Source: Flavobacterium nackdongense (GTDB lineage Bacteria; Bacteroidota; Bacteroidia; Flavobacteriales; Flavobacteriaceae). From it: a stretch of 64,000 bases of DNA. Below are positions 35,216 through 44,039 of this stretch, piece by piece. The stretch's first letter is position 1. Every line of letters begins with the position of its first letter. The position numbers and the translations under genes are program-made. The DNA lies in the NCBI RefSeq assembly GCF_004355225.1, contig NZ_CP037933.1, positions 1,054,001 to 1,118,000 of the forward strand, written 5' to 3'. The notes beneath the pieces were generated by a model. The model was given only the letters and a program-made list of their open reading frames with translations, did not search any database and was not told the DNA's origin.

Positions 35216-38200
35216 TTAATTTTTAATTATTTTTAAGTTTTCAATACCCAACGAGTTATTTATTTTCAAAAAGTAGATTCCTGATTTGAAAGAACTCATA
35301 TCGATAGTGTGTGTTGATTTTACAACATCTTCTAGCACTTTACGCCCTAAAACGTCTGTCAAAGTGATTTGGTTTTGGTCATCAAACAATTGTAATTGTA
35401 AACTATTTTCAACTGGGTTTGGATACGCCAATTGTTTGATTTCATAAGGATTTTCAACTCCCAATGAACAACTATTTCCGACAGTATACGAAAGATATTT
35501 TGTAACTGATAAACCTCCGGCAAAGGCAAATTTAACCGCATAACTAATCGTCGAACCTACTGTTTGTCCGCTGATAGTTTTAGTAAAAATTTTTCCTGAA
35601 ACATTTGTCATCGATGTTTCTGCAAAAGGAGATTGTTTCCACAAATAAGCAATTACGCCCGTTTTATCATCCAGCAGTTCAAAAGTGATTTTCACATCTG
35701 TTCCGATGGTTTGGAAAGCATATTTATAACCAACAGAAAACGTGCCTTGTGAAGCTTCCGAAGCAGTTCCCGCACAATCTGTGTTGGTGTTTGCTGATGT
35801 TGTCGCATTAAGTACAATTGGATTATTGACAGCAACATTTCCAACTAAATCACTTGCCAACACACTAAAATTATAATTTGTATTTGGAGATAATCCAGTA
35901 ATCAAAAAAGATTTTTGAACACCAGAAGCACTTGATGTTGAACTTGAATTTGCCCCATAAGCCACATTGTAAACTACCGTTCCCGAGTTATCATTAGCAT
36001 TCAACAACAATTCGACAGAAGAACCGGTAATAGCTCCAATACTAGCTGTAAAGTTTGTAGGTGCTTGCGTATCATTAGTACTTCCGCAATTAGAACCAAC
36101 TACATAACTTACATATTTTGTAACGGATAATCCGCCTGCATAAGCAAATTTGCAAGCATAATTGATGGTGGCCCCCATTGTTTGTCCAGTCAAAGTTGCA
36201 GTAAATATCTTCCCTGACACATTTACCATTTGTGTTTCACCGAAAGGAGATTGCTTCCATAAATAAGCAATAACTCCTGTTTTGTCGGTATCTAAAAGTT
36301 CAAATGTAACATAGACATTTGTTCCAACTGTTTCAAATGTAGATTTGTAACCAATAGAGAACGTTCCTTGTTGAGCCAGCTTAGATGTTTCGACGCAGAC
36401 CATAGCGGCTGCAATAGTAACATTCACAATTTGCGATGTACTAATCGCTCCATTATTATCGGTTGCTTTTGCCGTAAGCGCATAAGTTCCCGCACTAGGA
36501 TTCCAAGTTGCTGCATAAGGGGCTGAAGTATCTGAACTGATCAGCGTGCTACCTTGATAGAAATCTACTTGTTGAATGGTTCCGTCGAAATCACTAGCAT
36601 TTGCTGTAATACTCACTGCTTTTCCCTCGGTAAATGTAGCATTATCTGCAGGTGTAACCAACGAAACCGTAGGTAATGCATTGGCTGTATTTGTTACCAA
36701 AATCAGTAATTCGTCGCTATCGGTGCGCAAATCAGGATTGGTTACAGTCAATTTTAAACTGTAAGTCCCTTCAACCAAACCATTAATAGTAGGATTTACT
36801 GCTGTTGCATCTGAGAATTGCACAGCCGAAGGTCCGTAATTTTGCGTCCATAAATAGGTTAATGGTTTCGCTTCAGATTCCGTACTTGCAGAACCATCAA
36901 TTGCTGTGGTAGTTAAAGGTAAAATTACTTTTAAATTTGGGCCTGCGTTTGCTGTGGGATAACTATACGTTAAATCGCCTGTTCGCGCAAAAGTCATTTT
37001 GGCTAAGTTAAATTCACCTGAAGCAAAAACAACTCTCAATATATGTTCGCCAGGGGTTAATGGAATATTTGACACCGTTTTAGTAGCCCAAACATCCCAA
37101 GATGTTGTAGAACTTGAAGGAACGGTAATAGCAGTAGAAATGGCTTTCCCATCTAATTCCAAATGGAATGGTCCTCCGCCAGCCGCATTGCCTGAAGCAT
37201 ATCGAAAATCGAATGAGTACAAACCTGACTGAGCCACATTAACCGTATATTCGAGCCATTCTCCAGAGGCAATGTGACCTACTGTAGCTCCTTCAGCAAC
37301 ATTGCTTATTGCGTCAACAGCTTCATCCATTCTAAAATCGCCCAAATTAGCAGTGGTTCCATCCAAATAAGCTATGTTTTGCCCTTTTCCACCTTCAAAA
37401 GTATCGAATTTTCCTGCTTCAATTACCCCAGGAATTCCCCAAGCAGTTCCACCATAAGGCATTTGATTTCCAACAATAACATCCACACTATTAGTAACAT
37501 TTAATTTAACTGTATCTTCGTATACTTTTGCATAAAAACTATGTACTCCTAATGTCAAATTCGTAGCGTTCCAAGTATAAGGAGCCGCTGTAGCTATGCC
37601 TAACGAGGTGGTGCCGTCCATAAACTCGACCTTGATTGGAGTTCCTCCTGAAGCAACTACATCCAATTTCACGCTGCCGTTAACGAACGCTTGTTGAAAC
37701 GTAGTTGTTATTACTCCTGTTACTTTGCTATCCATACTGCTAACCATTTTTCGAGCAGGAACCGCTAATTGGTATCCTGTTGAAAAAGTAACTGTAATAG
37801 GCTGATCGGTATAGTTGTGTGCCACATAATTTGTTTTACCGTTTTGTGTAAATGCAGCCGCGATTGGAGAATTCGCTGTAATTGTGGCATCTACTCTTCC
37901 TAATGCATTCATTGCGTGCAACCAATGATAGGTTTGCGCGTCCGAAACACCAAATTTCAACTCTCTATTCGGATACGAGTTATACAATGAAATGGCTTTA
38001 GCGGGATTAATAAAAGCAAGATATTCCCACATAACATCGTGCCATAAATTTGCATTCACTTGGTTAGTAAGTATTCCTGTATTGGCTTCAATTTCATTCC
38101 AAAGTTTAGTAACATAAGCGGTATCTTGACCTAAATACAATGATCCTCCGTGAATTGGGTACAACTCAATACCGTAAGAGGCCGCAATATCTGCAGTCCA

Positions 38201-39979
38201 AAAAGTTCCATTATCAAAGCTATTTCCCCATACGCGAGAAACCAAACTGTATTGTTGTGAAGGTGGAAAATTACGTTCTTTTGTGTCTAACCAGTATTCA
38301 TCAATCGCTGTTTGTTCAGTAGTATATAGGTAAATTCCTAAGTCACGAATGGCCTTATTTCCTGTAACTTCACCCCAATGAATCAAGGAAGAATTGAATT
38401 GCATGCTCTCAGAAGTAGATTCTTGGTCATTCCCTTGCGGAAAAGTAGCAAAGCCATTTGCCCAACAATGACCAGCATAAGGGCTAAAATTTCGCAAGTA
38501 AGGAAATAGCGCATCATTCCTATCAGTCGATGCTGCATCCCGAATCAGCAAATTAATCATTTCTCCATACTGTGCTGCCCATCCTGGTTGGTATTGTTCT
38601 AAAAATGAAGCTGCATGAATGAAATAACCCCAATGGAAATGATGATCATTAATATTGGTGTCTTGTCCGTGTCCGGCTGGATACCCTAGCATAGCAGACC
38701 AAGTAGTATTGTAGTAAAACAAAAAGGCAACTTCGCCTCCCTCAGCTTTCAACCAATCTTCAAGTCGTTCCTTGACGGTTGCAAGCATTTTGTCTCGCGC
38801 GGCTATATTCCCCATTTCGTCCGCAATTCTGGCCGTTTGTATTAATCGGTTCATTACTTGCCCTTCATTATAGGAATCCGTCCAAGTGGCCAAAGCATCG
38901 TTTTCGATACTGGCAATTTTTTCAGTCAAAGCTGTTGGAGTAAATCCGTCACTATAATTATCTACGTAAGGCAAAGTCGGTAAAATACCATGAAATTTAT
39001 TTTCGACACTAAAACTGTTGCCATCCAGCGTTTTCATTTCGCCACGAATGGTTGCGTAACTGTATTTATTGGGCACAGGAGAATTAGCAGCTAAATTGTC
39101 CCATTGATGCGGAAGTAAACCAAGTAAAACATTGCTTTCAGTACCTTCTTTCACTTCAGTTATCACATTAAAATCGGTTCTCATTACCGAAGTACTTTCG
39201 TTGTAATTAAAACTTGAAGTTGTACTAGTTGGAAAAACGTAGGCATATTTTTTGTATTCATTCGCCACCGTAGTCACATTTGAAGCTGTTAGCGGAATAA
39301 ACGCCATCGACCAGTAATTTTTTCCATTTAAAGTTGAAGTGTAAACACCTCCGTTTTGAGTCCAAGTACTACCCGTAGGAGCATAAACTGCAAAATCTGC
39401 ACTATTTTTTGCGTTAACAATCACTAACATTTCATTGCTTATGGTAACGGTACCAGAATTTACGGTAACCTGTACAACATCAGTAGTTTTTTTGGTGAAA
39501 TATAAAAAAGGCATTGCTATACCGGCGGTTGCCTGAAAATTACGGGTTCCGTCATTCCAATCCATAGTAACCGTCCAGTCTGAGTAATCAGAAACAGTAG
39601 TTTTAGTTGCTGCCATTCCTACCACGCTCATCACCACTGGCGACATATCATCAATAACTCCAGAGGGAATGTAAGAAACTACTAGTCCATTGGGAGTAGT
39701 TTTTAATGTATAAGGATAAGTAAAAAGGTTACTCGCTTGCGTTTCTTTGGCTAATTTTGACCACCAATCATTTGTTGGCACAGGTTTTCCTAGAGCAGCA
39801 CCACTCAAATTGGGCGTTCCGGAAGGAAAACCATTTCTACCGGCAGCATCTGTTCCAGGGAAAGTTTTTGTATAACTTCCGCTTCCAACAGGAATCACTT
39901 GTGCACTTGAATCTAATGCGCATAAAAAACAAACCACAGCCGTTGCAAACAAAAAAATAATTCTACGTTTCATTATCAT
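35216..39979 (-). CDS. Secreted GH81 endo-beta-1,3-glucanase, multidomain, T9SS
   Basis: 1587 residues. Signal peptide 1-27 (ends SSAQ; a start at Met3 is equally possible). GH81 catalytic domain about 40-700 (PTNDWWSKL, HDHHFHWGY-like NDHHFHWGYFIHAA, and the acid residues in GNDQESTSESMQFN). Ig-like region to about 835, CBM6-like domain about 840-1000 (IEAG..., GEWLEYTVNV), PKD domain to about 1095, Ig-like to about 1190. Then an unnamed 100-residue module, FN3, a second copy of the module, and a T9SS type A sorting domain (1505-1587). It attacks internal beta-1,3 links of laminarin or similar glucan outside the cell. Last gene of the glucan locus. Confidence 0.92.
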   Translation of the reverse strand: MIMKRRIIFLFATAVVCFLCALDSSAQVIPVGSGSYTKTFPGTDAAGRNGFPSGTPNLSGAALGKPVPTNDWWSKLAKETQASNLFTYPYTLKTTPNGLVVSYIPSGVIDDMSPVVMSVVGMAATKTTVSDYSDWTVTMDWNDGTRNFQATAGIAMPFLYFTKKTTDVVQVTVNSGTVTISNEMLVIVNAKNSADFAVYAPTGSTWTQNGGVYTSTLNGKNYWSMAFIPLTASNVTTVANEYKKYAYVFPTSTTSSFNYNESTSVMRTDFNVITEVKEGTESNVLLGLLPHQWDNLAANSPVPNKYSYATIRGEMKTLDGNSFSVENKFHGILPTLPYVDNYSDGFTPTALTEKIASIENDALATWTDSYNEGQVMNRLIQTARIADEMGNIAARDKMLATVKERLEDWLKAEGGEVAFLFYYNTTWSAMLGYPAGHGQDTNINDHHFHWGYFIHAASFLEQYQPGWAAQYGEMINLLIRDAASTDRNDALFPYLRNFSPYAGHCWANGFATFPQGNDQESTSESMQFNSSLIHWGEVTGNKAIRDLGIYLYTTEQTAIDEYWLDTKERNFPPSQQYSLVSRVWGNSFDNGTFWTADIAASYGIELYPIHGGSLYLGQDTAYVTKLWNEIEANTGILTNQVNANLWHDVMWEYLAFINPAKAISLYNSYPNRELKFGVSDAQTYHWLHAMNALGRVDATITANSPIAAAFTQNGKTNYVAHNYTDQPITVTFSTGYQLAVPARKMVSSMDSKVTGVITTTFQQAFVNGSVKLDVVASGGTPIKVEFMDGTTSLGIATAAPYTWNATNLTLGVHSFYAKVYEDTVKLNVTNSVDVIVGNQMPYGGTAWGIPGVIEAGKFDTFEGGKGQNIAYLDGTTANLGDFRMDEAVDAISNVAEGATVGHIASGEWLEYTVNVAQSGLYSFDFRYASGNAAGGGPFHLELDGKAISTAITVPSSSTTSWDVWATKTVSNIPLTPGEHILRVVFASGEFNLAKMTFARTGDLTYSYPTANAGPNLKVILPLTTTAIDGSASTESEAKPLTYLWTQNYGPSAVQFSDATAVNPTINGLVEGTYSLKLTVTNPDLRTDSDELLILVTNTANALPTVSLVTPADNATFTEGKAVSITANASDFDGTIQQVDFYQGSTLISSDTSAPYAATWNPSAGTYALTAKATDNNGAISTSQIVNVTIAAAMVCVETSKLAQQGTFSIGYKSTFETVGTNVYVTFELLDTDKTGVIAYLWKQSPFGETQMVNVSGKIFTATLTGQTMGATINYACKFAYAGGLSVTKYVSYVVGSNCGSTNDTQAPTNFTASIGAITGSSVELLLNANDNSGTVVYNVAYGANSSSTSSASGVQKSFLITGLSPNTNYNFSVLASDLVGNVAVNNPIVLNATTSANTNTDCAGTASEASQGTFSVGYKYAFQTIGTDVKITFELLDDKTGVIAYLWKQSPFAETSMTNVSGKIFTKTISGQTVGSTISYAVKFAFAGGLSVTKYLSYTVGNSCSLGVENPYEIKQLAYPNPVENSLQLQLFDDQNQITLTDVLGRKVLEDVVKSTHTIDMSSFKSGIYFLKINNSLGIENLKIIKN

Positions 39980-40027
39980 TTTAATCTAAATTTATTGTCA
40001 TACTTTAAAATAGGCTCAAAATTGTTG

Positions 40028-41314
40028 CTATTCTTTAATAAATTTTGAAGTTGAATTTTTACCCTCGAAAGTCGTTGTTAAAAGGTAAACCCCTTTGGGC
40101 AATTCTTGAATCTGTAAAATAGCTTTAGTACTTTTGGGACATTTTGTCAAAACTTCTTGTCCAATGAGGTTATGAATTGATAGCTTTTGAATCATTTCAT
40201 TTGCTTCAATCGTCAGTTGGTTTGAAGCTGGACTTAAATAAATAGTAACCTCTGGAATTGAAAAAGAAGGCGCCGAAAGCGAAGTCGAAAAGGCTACATC
40301 ATCAAAATAATAGGTTGAATTTGGACCGCCGTCACCTTGTGCACCAAAATCAAAGAAAAAAACAATTTTATTATCATTATTGTTTACAGGAGGAAATAAA
40401 GTAGGAGAATTATAATCGAAAGTTAATTCTACCCACTCATTGGCTTTGGGAATAATGGCATCCGTTTCAAATGCACCTCCATCAAAATCTGTTGGACTAC
40501 CTTCAAACTTTAATAATAGTTTTTTCCCTGCAACAGGAGCCCAAACTTTTACTTTAACTATTTTATTTGTTGAAAAATCAATTGGACCAGCCATTTGAAT
40601 CACGCTTCCAGCAAAAGTTTCGCCTGGATTTTTTATCATCCTTACCACCTTTGAACTTGTGTTAATACCTGTTGGGTAAGGATTTGGCAAGATTGTAGTC
40701 GCACCGCCACCAAAATCAGAAAAAGAATATGACAAGGAAGAAGATTCAAAATTCAGAGGTAAAACAGGTAAATCTAAAATAGGTCCTGTTCCGATCGACT
40801 GTGTTACGTCGTCAAATAAATAAGTTGAATTTGGACTACCGTCCCCTTGGGTGCCAAAATCAAACATAAAAACAACTTGATTATTTACATTGTTAACAGC
40901 ATCTGCTGAAAAATCAAAAGTTAATTCCTCCCACACATTAGCAGTTGTTATAGGCGATGATAGTTTTTGGAAAGAACCACCAGCTCCTTCAAACTTTAAC
41001 AAAAGCTTTATACCTGCAACAGGAGAAAATACTTTTATTTTAAATATTCTTTTTGTGGTAAAATCGATTGGTGCTGCCATTGTAATTTTACTTCCTGCCC
41101 AGACTTTTCCGGGCCCTTTAACAAGTTGCATAACCGTTGCGCTGGTATTTATTCCAGAAATTTGGGGATTTGGAATCTTTGTTGCCACACCACCATCAAA
41201 ATCAGTAAATGGATAGTTTATTGTTGTTGATTCAAAATCTAGTGGGAAATTTTGTGCAAATCCCAATGAAAATAGTAGACAAAAAACTACTGTTGCGAAA
41301 GTTTTCATTTGCAA
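40028..41314 (-). CDS. T9SS-secreted glucan-binding protein with two tandem modules
   Basis: 428 residues. Signal peptide (start MQMKTFATVV or Met3), then two tandem copies of a 165-residue beta-sandwich (FPLDFESTTINYPFTDF... and LPLNFESSSLSYSFSDF...). Each ends in the motif FDFGxQGDGxPNSTYxFDDV, which looks like a CBM4/22-type carbohydrate-binding fold. A T9SS type A sorting domain ends the protein. No catalytic domain is seen. It probably captures beta-glucan at the surface or in the medium. It lies between the GH81 and GH16 genes. Confidence 0.8.
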   Translation of the reverse strand: MQMKTFATVVFCLLFSLGFAQNFPLDFESTTINYPFTDFDGGVATKIPNPQISGINTSATVMQLVKGPGKVWAGSKITMAAPIDFTTKRIFKIKVFSPVAGIKLLLKFEGAGGSFQKLSSPITTANVWEELTFDFSADAVNNVNNQVVFMFDFGTQGDGSPNSTYLFDDVTQSIGTGPILDLPVLPLNFESSSLSYSFSDFGGGATTILPNPYPTGINTSSKVVRMIKNPGETFAGSVIQMAGPIDFSTNKIVKVKVWAPVAGKKLLLKFEGSPTDFDGGAFETDAIIPKANEWVELTFDYNSPTLFPPVNNNDNKIVFFFDFGAQGDGGPNSTYYFDDVAFSTSLSAPSFSIPEVTIYLSPASNQLTIEANEMIQKLSIHNLIGQEVLTKCPKSTKAILQIQELPKGVYLLTTTFEGKNSTSKFIKE

Positions 41315-41390
41315 TTCTTTTTTATTTAGTGCTTTATAGAGCGGGTTTATTTACTACGGAATAATTGCAAGTAGTCGTTACAATTAAATT

Positions 41391-43097
41391 TTAATTCTTT
41401 ATAATTTTCAAGTTTTCAATACCCAACGAGTTGTTAATTTTCAAAAAGTAAACTCCCGATTTGAAAGCACTCATATCGATAGTATGATTTGATTTTACTG
41501 CCTCTTCAAGCACTTTACGACCCAAAATATCGGTCAAAGTAATATGGTTTTCGTCGTCTGCTAATTGCAATTGCAAGCTGTTCCCAACTGGATTTGGATA
41601 GGCAAATTGTTTTATTTCGGAAGGATTTTCCACTCCTAACGAACAACTGCTGCCAACGACATAGGATAGATATTTGGTAACCGACAATCCTCCAGCGAAA
41701 GCAAATTTACAGGCATAATTGATGGTCGAACCATTGGTTTGTCCCGCAATAGTTTGAGTAAATATTTTCCCTGAAACGTTTGTCATCGGAGTTTCTGCGA
41801 AAGGACTTTGTCGCCACAAATAAGCGATAACGCCAGTTTTGTCTGCATCCAGTAATTCAAAAGTAATCTTTACATCTGTCCCAATGGTTTCAAAGGCATA
41901 TTTGTAGCCTGTGGAGAAAGGAGTTCCTTGAGAAGATTGTGTATCTGTCCCTGAACATTGCAAAATTGTATTCGTGGTTGCATTCAGCGCAATGGGATTA
42001 TTAAGAGCTGCATTTCCAGTAGCATCCGTCGCACTAACATTGAAAGTATAATTGGTGTTTTGAGATAAATTGGATATCACCAAGGATTTTATATTACCCG
42101 AAGGACTAAAAGTCGAGGCTGTACCATTTGTTCCGTAAGTCACATTATAAGTTACATTTCCTGAATCATCGGTCGCCTTCAACAATAATTCAACTGAAGA
42201 ACCTGATATTGTTCCAACCGATGCAGTGAAATTTGCAGGAGCTTGGGTATCCGGCGTAGTATTTTGGTACACACGCACATAATCAATATCCATAGCAGTT
42301 TGAGTGAAACTTGGATCTATTGGCCCAGCAACACCACCCATTGCAATATTCAACAATAAATACTGCTCCTTATCGAATGGCCAAGTATTTGCATCCTTAA
42401 CAGCAGGATTGTAGGTATAAAAAACTACATTGTCTACTAAAAAAGAAATTTGGTTGGGCGACCAATTCATCGAATAAATATGATAATTATTGGCAATATT
42501 ATCGCCAACGACCACACCTCCAATGTTGACAGTATTACCTGAAGAAGATGGTGTATGAAGCGCACTTTGAATATAATTATCGGGTTGCGAACGTGTAATA
42601 CCGTGTTCTAAAATGTCTATTTCGCCACAAGCAGGCCAATTTGCTGTGCCATAAAGCGCATCAAAATAACCTCCATCTTCATTTACATTTTTACCAAGCA
42701 TCCATAAAGCGGGCCAAGTTCCGGCGTCTTTTGGAATTTTTGCGCGAATATCGACACGACCGTACAAAAAGGTAAATTTAGAATTCAATCTGGCGGAAGT
42801 ATACGCTTTAGTCACACTCTGATTGGTATAGGTTTCTTTTTTGGCGACTATTTTCAAACTCCCATTATCCACATAAGAGTTATCAACCCTATCGGTATAA
42901 TGTTGTACTTCACCATTGAACCAACTGCCTCCCGCGGGCAATTGGGTTTGATGAAACCAATTAGTCGCATTCACTGTTCCACTGGTTGTAAACTCATCAG
43001 ACCATACCAAATCTTTATAGACTACATCAACTTGTGCAAGGCTGCATTGATGAATCAAAAGTAAAATAAATACAAATTTAGGTAGTAATTTTATCAT
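41391..43097 (-). CDS. Secreted GH16 endo-beta-1,3-glucanase (laminarinase), T9SS
   Basis: 568 residues. Signal peptide, GH16 domain about 25-280 with the catalytic motif GEIDILEHG near residue 160 (ExDxxE), then FN3 (about 285-378). One copy of the same 100-residue module as in the GH81 protein (TGVIAYLWRQSPFAET) follows, then a T9SS domain nearly identical to that of the GH81 protein. It cuts internal beta-1,3 links. The stop is 3 bp from the next gene upstream (GH17). Confidence 0.93.
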   Translation of the reverse strand: MIKLLPKFVFILLLIHQCSLAQVDVVYKDLVWSDEFTTSGTVNATNWFHQTQLPAGGSWFNGEVQHYTDRVDNSYVDNGSLKIVAKKETYTNQSVTKAYTSARLNSKFTFLYGRVDIRAKIPKDAGTWPALWMLGKNVNEDGGYFDALYGTANWPACGEIDILEHGITRSQPDNYIQSALHTPSSSGNTVNIGGVVVGDNIANNYHIYSMNWSPNQISFLVDNVVFYTYNPAVKDANTWPFDKEQYLLLNIAMGGVAGPIDPSFTQTAMDIDYVRVYQNTTPDTQAPANFTASVGTISGSSVELLLKATDDSGNVTYNVTYGTNGTASTFSPSGNIKSLVISNLSQNTNYTFNVSATDATGNAALNNPIALNATTNTILQCSGTDTQSSQGTPFSTGYKYAFETIGTDVKITFELLDADKTGVIAYLWRQSPFAETPMTNVSGKIFTQTIAGQTNGSTINYACKFAFAGGLSVTKYLSYVVGSSCSLGVENPSEIKQFAYPNPVGNSLQLQLADDENHITLTDILGRKVLEEAVKSNHTIDMSAFKSGVYFLKINNSLGIENLKIIKN

Positions 43098-43100
43098 TCG

Positions 43101-44033
43101 TTATCTTTGGTTTTTTAATTTTTCACGTTTGTCCCAGATTCCCCAATAGGCTCCCACTTCACCCTCTGGTCCTACTTTCCACGATTCGTCGAAAGAGGAA
43201 AAATAAAACATTTCAATTTCATTTTGTTTGGACCAATTTTGTGCATCAATAAAATATTTCATAGCACTTTCTTTGGATGCAACAGCCCCTTTCAGAAAAC
43301 CACCTTGGCTTGGCCAACCTGTTTCGGTGATTATAATTCTCTTGTTTCCACCGGCATATTTAGCTGATTCAAACATACTTTTCATGTGATTGAACGAATA
43401 TTCAATAGGACAACCTTCCCAATACGGATAGCAATTAGTCAGAATCACATCGCAGGCTTCTGTAATTCTAGGACGGTGAGAAAATTCATAATAGGCATCG
43501 ACATAACCTAAAGGTACGGTGTTGGGTATTGCATTTCGTACTCTGTCGATAAATTCCAAAAGTTCGTCTTCGGTTAAATCCTTGCGATACATTACCTCGT
43601 TACCTACTGCTGCAACATCGACAAACCCATCGTTTGCCAATTGAATAAGTCCTTCTATTTCTTTTTCATTGACCTCAGGATCATCACCTAACCAAGCACC
43701 AACTAATGTTTTTATGCCAAACTCGTGCGCAATTTTCGGGATGAACTCATTCCCTTCCGTACACGAAAAAGAACGCACCCATTGGGTATAAGGCGCAATT
43801 ATTTTCATTCTGCGTCGCACCTGCTCTTCTGAAATAATATCCCCTGGTTTTTGTCCATCTTCGTATAAACTGAAACAAACACCGTGCATTCCGTTTTCTA
43901 AAGTTTCTCGCCATATTTTGGCTAGTTCTTTTGCACTTAATTCTGAAATTTGAATTTCTTTATAATTGTCCTGAAATAAAGCTCGATTTGTAGCATCTGC
44001 TAAAGAAAAATTATGACCTTCTCTGTATGACAT
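43101..44033 (-). CDS. Cytosolic GH17 beta-1,3-glucanase/glucosidase
   Basis: 310 residues without a signal peptide. GH17 TIM barrel: acid/base E146 in AAVGNEVMY and nucleophile E237 in IIITETGWPS. It is closely similar along its length to the C-terminal domain of the adjacent MFS fusion protein, so the two arose by duplication. Being cytosolic it would act on imported beta-1,3-oligoglucosides. It lies 6 bp downstream of the fusion gene in the same operon. Confidence 0.9.
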   Translation of the reverse strand: MSYREGHNFSLADATNRALFQDNYKEIQISELSAKELAKIWRETLENGMHGVCFSLYEDGQKPGDIISEEQVRRRMKIIAPYTQWVRSFSCTEGNEFIPKIAHEFGIKTLVGAWLGDDPEVNEKEIEGLIQLANDGFVDVAAVGNEVMYRKDLTEDELLEFIDRVRNAIPNTVPLGYVDAYYEFSHRPRITEACDVILTNCYPYWEGCPIEYSFNHMKSMFESAKYAGGNKRIIITETGWPSQGGFLKGAVASKESAMKYFIDAQNWSKQNEIEMFYFSSFDESWKVGPEGEVGAYWGIWDKREKLKNQR

Positions 44034-44039
44034 GATTTT

